Of a stretch of 42,752 nt of DNA, positions 34,771 to 42,752 are shown piece by piece. Each line of letters begins with the position of its first letter. The first letter of the stretch is position 1. The stretch spans positions 1-42,752 of the forward strand of contig JAUZNZ010000035.1 of assembly GCA_030706735.1 (NCBI GenBank). Direction: 5' to 3'. This DNA is from Bacteroidota bacterium. Lineage in GTDB: Bacteria > Bacteroidota > Bacteroidia > Chitinophagales > Chitinophagaceae. Below the pieces are notes generated by a model. The model did not search any database. It saw only the letters and a program-made list of their open reading frames with translations, and had not been told where the DNA came from. The translations under genes and the position numbers were made by a program.

Positions 34771-37700
34771 CTATTTGACGGAAGCCCCCGCCCCCTCCAG
34801 CCTAACCGCCGCTCCATAGGCCGACATCTTCTGAAGGAATTGCAGCAGGTCCCGCATCGAGCGCATATCGGCGATGGTCAGCAAAAAGTGCTTGCCCGCC
34901 TGCTTCAGACGGGCCTTATTGGTCGCCTTTTGCAGGTAATCTAAAATGCTGCGGAACGTGCCCGACTCGAAATAGGGTGAGTCCGGGCGGTTAATGAAAT
35001 AGGCCCGCACGGTATCGTCTTTCATGATGATCTTCTCAAAGCCCAGCGAAACGGCCAGCTTCCGGATGCGTACCGTATCGAACAAGGCCTCCACCTGCGA
35101 GGGTATGGGCCCGAACCGGTCGGCCAGCTCGACCTGGAATTGCCCCAGCTCCTCTTCATTCTCGCAATTATCGAGGCGGGTATAGAGCGATAATCGCTCC
35201 GTAATGCTCTCCACATAGTCGTCGGGGATCAGGATCTCCAGGTCCGTATCGATCGTGCAATCCTGTACGTAGTCGTCGGCCTTGGCGATCTCCTCCTTGA
35301 ACAACTCCCTGAAATTGGTCCTCTTCAATTCCCTGATCGCCTCTTCGAGGATCTTCTGGTACATCTCGAATCCGATCTCGGCCATAAAGCCGCTCTGCTC
35401 GCCACCCAACAAGTTCCCCGCGCCCCGAATGTCCAGGTCCCGCATCGCGATCTGGAAACCGCTGCCCAACTCGCTATGCTGCTCGAGGGTTTGAAGCCGC
35501 TTGCGGGAATCGGCAGGCAAGGTCGCCAGCGAAGGGGCCAGCAGGTAACAAAACGCCTTTTTATTGCTCCGTCCAACCCGGCCGCGCAACTGATGGAGAT
35601 CGCTTAATCCGAATTGATGGGCGTTATTGACGATGATCGTATTCACATTGGGAATGTCCACCCCGCTCTCCACGATATTGGTACAGACCAGCACATCGTA
35701 TTTCTTGTCGATGAAATCCATGATCCGCTCTTCCAGGTCATGGCCCTCCATCTGGCCATGGGCAAAGCCGACACTCAGATCGGGGCATAATCCCTGGATG
35801 ATGGCCGTCATTTCGGCAAGACCATGCACGCGGTTGAATATGAAGAAGACCTGCCCGCCGCGCTCCGTCTCGAAATAGATCGCATCCCGGATAAAATCCT
35901 CGTCATAGCCATGCAGCTCGGTCTGTATCGGCTGCCTGTTCGGCGGAGGCGTATTGATAATGCTCAGGTCGCGCGCGCCCATCAGGCTGAACTGTAAGGT
36001 TCTTGGGATGGGCGTAGCCGTTAGCGTCAGGCAGTCCACATTCGTGCGGAGCGTCTTGATCTTCTCCTTATGGGCGACGCCGAATTTCTGCTCTTCGTCG
36101 ATGATCAGCAGGCCGAGGTCCTTGAACCGGACCTCCTTGCCCAGCAAGGCATGCGTCCCGATGATGATGTCGATCTTCCCCTCCTCGAGTCGCGTCAGGG
36201 TTTGCTTTTTTTCGCGCGGGGCTTTGAACCGGTTCACATAGTCGACGGTGACGGGAAAGTCCTTCAGGCGGTCGCTGAAGGTCTTGAAATGCTGGAAGGC
36301 GAGAATGGTGGTAGGCACCAGGACCGCCGCCTGCTTGCCTTCGCAACAGCTCTTGAATGCGGCGCGGATGGCCACCTCGGTCTTGCCGAAACCCACGTCC
36401 CCGCATACCAGCCGATCCATCGGAGAAGGCGATTCCATATCCTTCTTGACGTCGGCCGTGGCCTTCCCCTGGTCGGGGGTATCCTCATAGATAAAGGAGG
36501 CCTCGAGTTCCGTTTGCATATAGTTGTCCGGACCATGCGCGAATCCCTCCTGGGCCTTTCGCTGCGCATAGAGACGGATCAGATCGAAGGCGATCTCCTT
36601 GACGCGCGTCTTGGTCTTTTCCTTCAGCTTGGACCAGGTGTCGCTGCCCAATTTATTGACCTTCGGCACCGTCCCTTCTTTGCCCGTGTACTTGGATATC
36701 TTATGCAGCGAATTGATATTGACATAGAGAATATCGCTGTCCTTATAGATGATGCGCACGGCCTCCTGCAGCCTGCCCCCCACCTCGACCTTCTGCAGGC
36801 CGCTATAGACGCCGACGCCATGATCGATATGCGTGACATAGTCGCCGGGCTGCAGCTCGCGAAGGGTGCGCAGCGTGACGGCCTTATTCTTGTTATACGC
36901 CTGCTTGACCTTGTATTTATGATACCGCTGGAAGATCTGGTGATCCGTATAGCATACGATCTTCAGATCGTCGTCTATGAAGCCTTCATGTATCGACAGC
37001 GCCACCGGGTTAAAATGAATGGCCGAATGCAGGTCCTCGAAAATAGTATGGAGACGCTCCAGCTGGCGCGGGTTCTCGGCGAACAGGTAGATGGCGTATT
37101 GTTTCGACTCCCAACCCTTCAGGTCGCGCATCAGCAGGTCGAACTGCCGGTTGAAGGCCGGCTGCGGGCGGGTATGAAACTCGATGACCTCCGGGTTCTC
37201 CATCAGCCGAACCCCGGCATCAGCCTTTCTCGCCGACGTATCTTTCCCGGCCGACAAGCCGAATTCCACCAGGTGAAACCGTTCGAGCTGCCGCTCCAAT
37301 TCCGGCACCTTGAGGAACTCGTCGGCGCTGAGCTCTTTTTTGATGAGCTTGTCCTCCTCTTCGTCCAGGTCCTGCCTGCTCGAGGCCCGCACGCCCGCCT
37401 TGCCCGGAACGCCCGATCGGTCGGCGGCGGCTGCCGAATAGGCCGGCCAAAGGTTGTTCAGGTACAGCCCCAGGTCCTCCTCCTCGCGGAGGAGCGTTTC
37501 GCGTGTAAAATCCCAGTCCTGCATCCAGATCACGGTATTCGCCGGAATGAAATCCAGCAGGGAGACCTTGTGATCGCTCCGGAACCGGGTTTCAACATTT
37601 GGTATGATGCTGACTTGTAATATTTTACGCTCACTCAACTGGGTCTCCGGGTCGAAAATGCGGATCGAGTCCACGTCGTTCCCGAAAAGCTCGACCCGGT

Positions 37701-38331
37701 AAGGCTTTTCATTGCCAAAGGAATAAATGTCCAGGATGCCCCCGCGAAGGGCAAATTGTCCCGGCTCATAGACGAAGTCTGTCCTTTCGAAGCCGACCTC
37801 GACCAGGCGCGTCATCGTCCCATCGACATCCAGCGAGTCTCCTGCTTTAATATATATGATATTGCCCGACAAAGCCTCCGGCAGCACGACCTTTTCGAAG
37901 AGGGCCTCGGGATAGGTGACAAGCACCTTCCTGGCCACCTCGGCGGCGCCTCCCGAACGCAAGGGCCGCAAGGGATTGGCCGCGAACTTGGTCAGCGCCT
38001 CCGTCCGCAGCATGACATGACTGCTGTTCAACAGTCGGTAGTTCTTGCGGTTCTTGAAGGAGGAAGGGAAATAGAATAGGTCCAGGGCCTTGGTCAGGTT
38101 TTCGACCGTATTATGCATATACGCTGCGGCCTCGGCGTCTTCGCACACGACCAGGTGGTTCAATTGACTGGTGACGGAATATTGCAGGAGAGCGCTGATC
38201 AAAAAGGAGGGGCTGCTGCCCTGGAGGTTCTTGCACCGGATGCGTTGGGGGGAAGACAATACGAGCCTGTCCGCCAGGTGAAAAAGGCGGGGAGATTGCA
38301 AAAATGATCCGGATAGATCCTCACTGTTCAT
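34771..38331 (-). CDS. mfd: Transcription-repair coupling factor Mfd
   Basis: 1186 residues, full length. It releases RNA polymerase stalled at DNA lesions and recruits UvrA. Domains in order: a UvrB-like N-terminal region (VLSSPQRIRCKNLQGSSPSFL; GGILDIYSFGNEKPYRVELFG), the RNA-polymerase-interacting domain (LQPGDYVTHIDHGVGVYSGL), and a RecG-like translocase with Walker A VCGDVGFGKTE (near 644), DEEQ box LLIIDEEQKFG (near 745) and motif VI HQLRGRVGRSNKKA. The C-terminal domain ends near FLQKMSAYGAAVRLE. ATG at 38331. On the same strand TATATTTG at 38347-38340, eight bases before the ATG, is a possible -7 box without a matching -33. Confidence 0.97.
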   Translation of the reverse strand: MNSEDLSGSFLQSPRLFHLADRLVLSSPQRIRCKNLQGSSPSFLISALLQYSVTSQLNHLVVCEDAEAAAYMHNTVENLTKALDLFYFPSSFKNRKNYRLLNSSHVMLRTEALTKFAANPLRPLRSGGAAEVARKVLVTYPEALFEKVVLPEALSGNIIYIKAGDSLDVDGTMTRLVEVGFERTDFVYEPGQFALRGGILDIYSFGNEKPYRVELFGNDVDSIRIFDPETQLSERKILQVSIIPNVETRFRSDHKVSLLDFIPANTVIWMQDWDFTRETLLREEEDLGLYLNNLWPAYSAAAADRSGVPGKAGVRASSRQDLDEEEDKLIKKELSADEFLKVPELERQLERFHLVEFGLSAGKDTSARKADAGVRLMENPEVIEFHTRPQPAFNRQFDLLMRDLKGWESKQYAIYLFAENPRQLERLHTIFEDLHSAIHFNPVALSIHEGFIDDDLKIVCYTDHQIFQRYHKYKVKQAYNKNKAVTLRTLRELQPGDYVTHIDHGVGVYSGLQKVEVGGRLQEAVRIIYKDSDILYVNINSLHKISKYTGKEGTVPKVNKLGSDTWSKLKEKTKTRVKEIAFDLIRLYAQRKAQEGFAHGPDNYMQTELEASFIYEDTPDQGKATADVKKDMESPSPMDRLVCGDVGFGKTEVAIRAAFKSCCEGKQAAVLVPTTILAFQHFKTFSDRLKDFPVTVDYVNRFKAPREKKQTLTRLEEGKIDIIIGTHALLGKEVRFKDLGLLIIDEEQKFGVAHKEKIKTLRTNVDCLTLTATPIPRTLQFSLMGARDLSIINTPPPNRQPIQTELHGYDEDFIRDAIYFETERGGQVFFIFNRVHGLAEMTAIIQGLCPDLSVGFAHGQMEGHDLEERIMDFIDKKYDVLVCTNIVESGVDIPNVNTIIVNNAHQFGLSDLHQLRGRVGRSNKKAFCYLLAPSLATLPADSRKRLQTLEQHSELGSGFQIAMRDLDIRGAGNLLGGEQSGFMAEIGFEMYQKILEEAIRELKRTNFRELFKEEIAKADDYVQDCTIDTDLEILIPDDYVESITERLSLYTRLDNCENEEELGQFQVELADRFGPIPSQVEALFDTVRIRKLAVSLGFEKIIMKDDTVRAYFINRPDSPYFESGTFRSILDYLQKATNKARLKQAGKHFLLTIADMRSMRDLLQFLQKMSAYGAAVRLEGAGASVK

Positions 38332-38409
38332 TCGCCATGCAAATATACGACAAATCAGCCGCCCGCGCCACTAAGAAAAGCAACCCATGCCCTCAAAACC
38401 CCGTAAGTT

Positions 38410-38901
38410 TTAGTAAACCGCCGCATGATCGGACTCTACTCTGCAATCGACCCGGGTCATCTTCCCGGGCAGAACATCCACCGGGGCAATATTATTCTTG
38501 TCGTCCCGGCGACCGGCGCAGTACAGATCGCCTTTTTTAGTAAAGACAGAGTAGCGCCCGGGTGGCAATAACAGCTTGAAATAACCCTTTTCGTCCGTAT
38601 TGGCCTTTCCAATCAACCTGGTATTTACCGCAGTAAAACAAGGGGAGGAGGCCGGACCGGCCACCTGGCGAATATTCGTCAGTTCAAAAATATACACCGT
38701 CGACCGGATTCCTTTCCTCGCACGCTTGCCGGGTGGGTGATCCGGAGAGGGCATCTGGTTCCCCGTCACGGAGTAGACGATGCCTTCGATGCCGGTGCTG
38801 TCTGGGACAGCATTCGCGGGGGATACGACAAGAGCATGCCCTGGTAAAGGATCAGCTGGCGAGGCCAGGAGCAATGTGAATAAAAAGGTGGATAAGTCCA
38901 T
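38410..38901 (-). CDS. Small secreted protein with carboxypeptidase-regulatory-like fold
   Basis: 163 residues from the ATG at 38901 (MDLSTFLFTLLLASPADPLPGHA), a likely signal peptide; the in-frame GTG at 38949 would bury that signal and overlap the divergent peptidase gene. The mature part has GIEGIVYSVTGNQMPSP, a basic stretch PPGKRARKGIRSTVYIFE, and TDEKGYFKLLLPPGRYSVFTKKGDLYC, the pattern of beta-sandwich carboxypeptidase-regulatory-like domains common in exported Bacteroidota proteins. Function unknown. Only 36 bp separate it from the divergent subtilase, so the two genes may share control. Confidence 0.8.
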   Translation of the reverse strand: MDLSTFLFTLLLASPADPLPGHALVVSPANAVPDSTGIEGIVYSVTGNQMPSPDHPPGKRARKGIRSTVYIFELTNIRQVAGPASSPCFTAVNTRLIGKANTDEKGYFKLLLPPGRYSVFTKKGDLYCAGRRDDKNNIAPVDVLPGKMTRVDCRVESDHAAVY

Positions 38902-38937
38902 AAAAATGGTAATTTTAGAACGTTTTAAAACACATTT

Positions 38938-41900
38938 ATGATTAAACACTGGACCCGTACCTTAGTTCTGTTTGCTTGCCTGCTTGTTGCCGGAATAGCA
39001 CACGCCCAGGTGCTTACAAATAAAGACCTTCTCCAATCCGCCAGCCGCACCATGGCCGGCAAGAACCGGGATCTCCATACAAAATTACTCTCTCTCGCCA
39101 AGCAAAAGAACTGGCCCCTGGTCCTGCACACCCTGAAAGGCAGGAGGGCCTATCTCATGGGGGTTGATCCGGCCGGGCTTCCGATCTATACGACCACTAC
39201 CGACAATATCATATCCGCCGCCACGATCCGGACCAACCAGCTTTGGCCGGGAGGCGCCACGGGACTAAATCTTAGCGGCAGTTCCACCAATATCAAAGGA
39301 AAGATCGCCGTTTGGGATGAGGGCAAAGTGCGATCCACGCACGTCGAGCTGACAGGCCGGATCAACCAGGTAGACGGCGCCTCATCGATCAGCGATCACT
39401 CGACGCACGTAGCCGGCACCATGGTCGCCGCAGGCGTCAATCCGCTGGCCAAAGGCATGTCCTTCGGCGCTCAACAACTCCAGGCTTACGATTTCAATAA
39501 CGACGTGTCCGAGATGATGTCGGCGGCAGCAGGCGGCCTGCTGGTATCGAGTCACTCCTATGCCTCCATCGCCGGATGGTTCCAGAATGCCGATCAGGGT
39601 AACCGCTGGGAGTTTTGGGGGGCGCCCGGGGATACCGTCGACTACAAGTTCGGCGATTACGATGCCGAGGCGCAGGTCTGGGACTCCATCGCCTATAATG
39701 CACCTGATTATCTCATTTCGAAGGCCGGCGGGAATAACCGCGATCAGAACGGTCCGGCGGTAGGCAGCCCCTACTATCGCTTCAACGCCAGCGGCGTCAT
39801 GGCCTCGGCCGGCAATCGTCCCGCGGGCATCAGCAGCAATAACGGCTATAATATCATCGCCACCTACGGAGTAGCGAAGAATATCCTTACCCTGGGCGCG
39901 GTCTTCCCGATCCCGGGCGGTTATAACAGTCCGTCTGACGCCGTGCTGGCCAGCTTCAGCAGCTGGGGACCCACGGCCGACGGTCGCATCAAACCCGATG
40001 TCGTCGCGGATGGAATAAACGTACTTTCTTCTGTCGGCACCTCGGACAACGCTTATGATATTTTCAGCGGGACGTCGATGGCCACGCCCGCTGCCGCGGG
40101 CTCCTCCTTCCTCCTGCAGGAATTGTATTCAAAGATCCATGCCGGCGCCTTCATGCGCGCGGCGACGCTGAAAGGCATCATCATCCATACCGCCGACGAG
40201 ACCGGTCCAAGCCCGGGCCCGGATTACCAATACGGCTGGGGCCTGATCGATATGCAAAAAGCCGCATCGGTCATTACGTCCGATACAGCCGCGGTAAGAG
40301 ATCAGGAGATCCACGAGAGCAGTCTCAGCAACGGCACCAAGGATGCCGAGACCTTCAACATCATCGCCTCCGGCAAAACGCCGATCACCGCGACCATCTC
40401 CTGGACCGATCCTCCGGCCACTCCCAATACGACGACCAAGGTGGATACGACGCGCAAGCTGGTGAACGACCTGGACATCCGCATCACGGATGGCACGAGT
40501 ACCTTCATGCCCTGGGTGCTGAACCCCGCCAATCCCTCGGCAGCCGCGACGACAGGAGACAATATCCGTGACAACGTGGAGAAGATCGAGATCGACAGCC
40601 TGATCCCCGGCAAATCGTATACGGTGCATGTGACCCACAAGGGCAGCCTGGCCAGGAACTCGCAAGCTTATTCCCTGCTCCTGAGCGGCGTAGGCGGACA
40701 GGCCTACTGCGCCTCATCCGGTTCCGGAGCAGGCGGCGCACGCATCGACAATCTCACGCTCGCCAATATCAACAATAATAATTCGGCAGGCTGCAAGTCC
40801 TATTCCGACTTCACCGGCGTGGCGGCTGCGCGGCTGCCCGTTGGACAGACCCTGCCCATCAGCATTACGACCAGCAGCTGTGATGTCTCCAATGCAAACC
40901 GCGTCATTACGGTTTACATCGACCTCAACAACAATGGCAACTTCACCGATCCCGGGGAGATGCTGTTGCAGAGCGGCGTCCTGACGAACGGCACCTTCAA
41001 CGGATCGATCACCATTCCCGGCAACACGAAGGCCGGTGGCTATTCCCGGATGCGCGTCATTGCCGAAGAAACCAGCTCGCCCGCCTCCGTCAGCCCTTGC
41101 GGCACGTACGGCAATGGCGAAACACAGGATTACCGCGTACTGTTCACGACGCCTTCTATCGACGTAGGCGTTACGCAGCTCGAATATCCCACCCTGACGA
41201 CCTGCGCCAGCGATTCGCAGATCGTGACCCTGCACATCCGCAACTTCGGCAGCGTATCGGAGGACAGCGTGCCGGTTACGACCGTCGTTAAAAATGGCGC
41301 GACGACCGTAGCCACGCTTAGCGCCGTATGCAAAGACACGATCGCTCCGGGCAGCGAAGTGCTCTTCACGTACAATACCACCTTTGCCACCGTGGCCGGC
41401 ACAACGTATACGTTTACCAGCACGACCGGCCTGCCGGCGGACCTGAATACGGCTGACGATCAGAACGTGACGACCCTCACCGTGAGCCCGGCAGAAGCCG
41501 CACCCTCCGGCACGGCCACTATCTGCGGAACCTCGACACAGGCGATCCTGAAGACCAGTGTAACTGGTAACGACGTGGCCTTATGGTACGATAGCCCCAC
41601 TGCCACCACACCGATCGCCACGGGCAACAATGCCACGACCAGTGATATCCCGGCCAACAAAACCTACTACCTGGCGGTGAACGACCTGCCCGCACATGCC
41701 TCGCCGCCAAACAAGCTCTTCTTCGACAACGGAGCCGGAGCCTACTTCTCCTTTGGCGGAAATTATATCAGCTTCACCACCTCCGTGCCCCTGACCATCG
41801 AGAGCGCGAGAATGTATATCGGCAATTCCGGGAAAATGACCTTCACGCTGGCTACGCTGGCCGGTTCCAGCTATGCACACGGCTATTCGTACTTCCCGCT

Positions 41901-42752
41901 CTATACGACGACCATCGACGTATATGCCACCACGCCGAATCCGCAGCCGGGCACGGTGAACGTGGCCGCAGGGGATAATACGGACAAGGGCGCGATCTTC
42001 TACCTGAACATACCCGTGCCCACGCCGGGGAACTATATCATCATCATTGACAACAGCGACAATTCGACCGCCTTCCTGAATGTGGGCGCCGCGGCATTGC
42101 CGTATCCCGTCTCGCTGCCTGGCGTGATCTCATTCACGGGTACCTATATCAGCGACGGAAAGCCGGCCGACACCCTGACCTTTCCCAAACAGGTGTTCTA
42201 TCCATTCTACGATCTGTCCGTCAGGCTTGAAGGCTGTGCGAGCCCCAGGGTCCCGGTTGTGGCGTCCACGCCCGCAGCGCCGGTCATCACGCTCAATGGG
42301 GACGTCTTCACCAGCAGTATCGCGAATGGCAATCAATGGTATCGGAGCGGCACCGCCATTCCGGGAGCCATCAACCAAACGGATACGGCGATCTTTTCGG
42401 GTCTGTATAACACGGTGGTCACGGATGCTTCCGGTTGCCAGCTGACATCCAATTCGATCAACTTCACGTCCACGGGAACGAACAACCTCCCCGGCTCGAC
42501 GATCGACCTGACCATATCGCCTAACCCAAATGCGGGCACATTCAATCTGAGCTTCAACTTTGCGACCGCGGATAACCTCTCGATCACCCTGGTCAATACC
42601 CTTGGCCAGACGGTCTATGAGTCCGTCTATCCGGATTTCGCAGGACCCTTCTCGAAGGTCATCGATGGCGGAGCGCTTGCATCGGGCATGTATGTGCTGA
42701 AGATCCAGCATGGGAACGACGTGTTTATCAAAAAGATACTCGTGAGGAGATA
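38938..42752 (+). CDS. Subtilisin-like (S8) serine peptidase with T9SS sorting domain
   Basis: 1271 codons open to the window end, where the last two bases are TA; the preceding residues KKILVRR are a typical T9SS terminus, so the stop codon is almost certainly completed by the next base. Signal peptide LVLFACLLVAGIAHAQ. Peptidase domain with D127 (VWDEGK), H157 (DHSTHVAGT) and S380 (SGTSMATPAAAG). A C-terminal beta domain of the subtilase follows, then a GEVED-type domain (PCGTYGNGETQDYRV, near residues 720-735), Ig-like modules (VALWYDSPTATTPIATG), and the T9SS type A domain from about 1190 (LTISPNPNAGTFNLSF). Likely an extracellular or surface protease for nutrient scavenging. Confidence 0.93.
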   Translation, partial: MIKHWTRTLVLFACLLVAGIAHAQVLTNKDLLQSASRTMAGKNRDLHTKLLSLAKQKNWPLVLHTLKGRRAYLMGVDPAGLPIYTTTTDNIISAATIRTNQLWPGGATGLNLSGSSTNIKGKIAVWDEGKVRSTHVELTGRINQVDGASSISDHSTHVAGTMVAAGVNPLAKGMSFGAQQLQAYDFNNDVSEMMSAAAGGLLVSSHSYASIAGWFQNADQGNRWEFWGAPGDTVDYKFGDYDAEAQVWDSIAYNAPDYLISKAGGNNRDQNGPAVGSPYYRFNASGVMASAGNRPAGISSNNGYNIIATYGVAKNILTLGAVFPIPGGYNSPSDAVLASFSSWGPTADGRIKPDVVADGINVLSSVGTSDNAYDIFSGTSMATPAAAGSSFLLQELYSKIHAGAFMRAATLKGIIIHTADETGPSPGPDYQYGWGLIDMQKAASVITSDTAAVRDQEIHESSLSNGTKDAETFNIIASGKTPITATISWTDPPATPNTTTKVDTTRKLVNDLDIRITDGTSTFMPWVLNPANPSAAATTGDNIRDNVEKIEIDSLIPGKSYTVHVTHKGSLARNSQAYSLLLSGVGGQAYCASSGSGAGGARIDNLTLANINNNNSAGCKSYSDFTGVAAARLPVGQTLPISITTSSCDVSNANRVITVYIDLNNNGNFTDPGEMLLQSGVLTNGTFNGSITIPGNTKAGGYSRMRVIAEETSSPASVSPCGTYGNGETQDYRVLFTTPSIDVGVTQLEYPTLTTCASDSQIVTLHIRNFGSVSEDSVPVTTVVKNGATTVATLSAVCKDTIAPGSEVLFTYNTTFATVAGTTYTFTSTTGLPADLNTADDQNVTTLTVSPAEAAPSGTATICGTSTQAILKTSVTGNDVALWYDSPTATTPIATGNNATTSDIPANKTYYLAVNDLPAHASPPNKLFFDNGAGAYFSFGGNYISFTTSVPLTIESARMYIGNSGKMTFTLATLAGSSYAHGYSYFPLYTTTIDVYATTPNPQPGTVNVAAGDNTDKGAIFYLNIPVPTPGNYIIIIDNSDNSTAFLNVGAAALPYPVSLPGVISFTGTYISDGKPADTLTFPKQVFYPFYDLSVRLEGCASPRVPVVASTPAAPVITLNGDVFTSSIANGNQWYRSGTAIPGAINQTDTAIFSGLYNTVVTDASGCQLTSNSINFTSTGTNNLPGSTIDLTISPNPNAGTFNLSFNFATADNLSITLVNTLGQTVYESVYPDFAGPFSKVIDGGALASGMYVLKIQHGNDVFIKKILVRR

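Noticed and set aside
36070-37620. Long rightward open frame (516 codons) antisense to mfd
   Set aside because: Mfd is unambiguous on the other strand over the whole range; the frame is a codon-bias shadow.

Overview
The window (about 42.8 kb) comes from the chromosome of a member of the Bacteroidota, most likely a Chitinophagaceae-type soil or plant bacterium. This is inferred from gldF/gldG gliding genes, many secreted proteins ending in type IX secretion (T9SS) sorting domains with the YPNP or SPNP signature, an acpP-fabF-rnc cluster, promoters of the TTG-N20-TAnnTTTG kind, and a core of moderately high GC. No rRNA, tRNA, CRISPR array, integrase or transposase was recognised.

Layout. Positions 1-4432 hold the 3' part of a giant repeat-built T9SS surface protein. 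It is convergent with a leftward gldF-gldG-terC operon (4422-7791). A terminator-ended candidate small RNA lies at 7867-7969, followed by a leftward cysteine desulfurase and a rightward methylmalonyl-CoA epimerase. From 9572 to 20915 one rightward block encodes two sensor histidine kinases with near-identical transmitter cores but different sensors, one LuxR-type response regulator, and a four-gene operon: an OmpA-family protein followed by three unrecognised secreted proteins. The regulator gene and the operon each have a promoter in which the same 19-nt element abuts the -7 box with an identical 20-nt spacer. A regulon of the regulator controlling itself and the secreted operon is therefore the simplest reading.

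Positions 20916-28813 form an AT-rich island with small, mostly leftward genes that resemble immunity proteins, two paralogous beta-helix-like proteins, three pseudogenes, and five copies of a repeat with internal inverted arms and C-rich/G-rich ends. The repeats separate the gene modules. The island contains duplications and visible decay but no recognisable toxin or mobility gene.

From 28814 the high-GC backbone resumes: two leftward T9SS cargo proteins, the acpP-fabF-rnc cluster with a well-formed promoter, a GNAT acetyltransferase, mfd, a small secreted protein, and a subtilisin-like T9SS peptidase whose stop codon is cut by the window end.

The two best candidates for an undescribed system are the two-kinase/one-regulator locus with its secreted operon, and the repeat-punctuated island of immunity-like genes.
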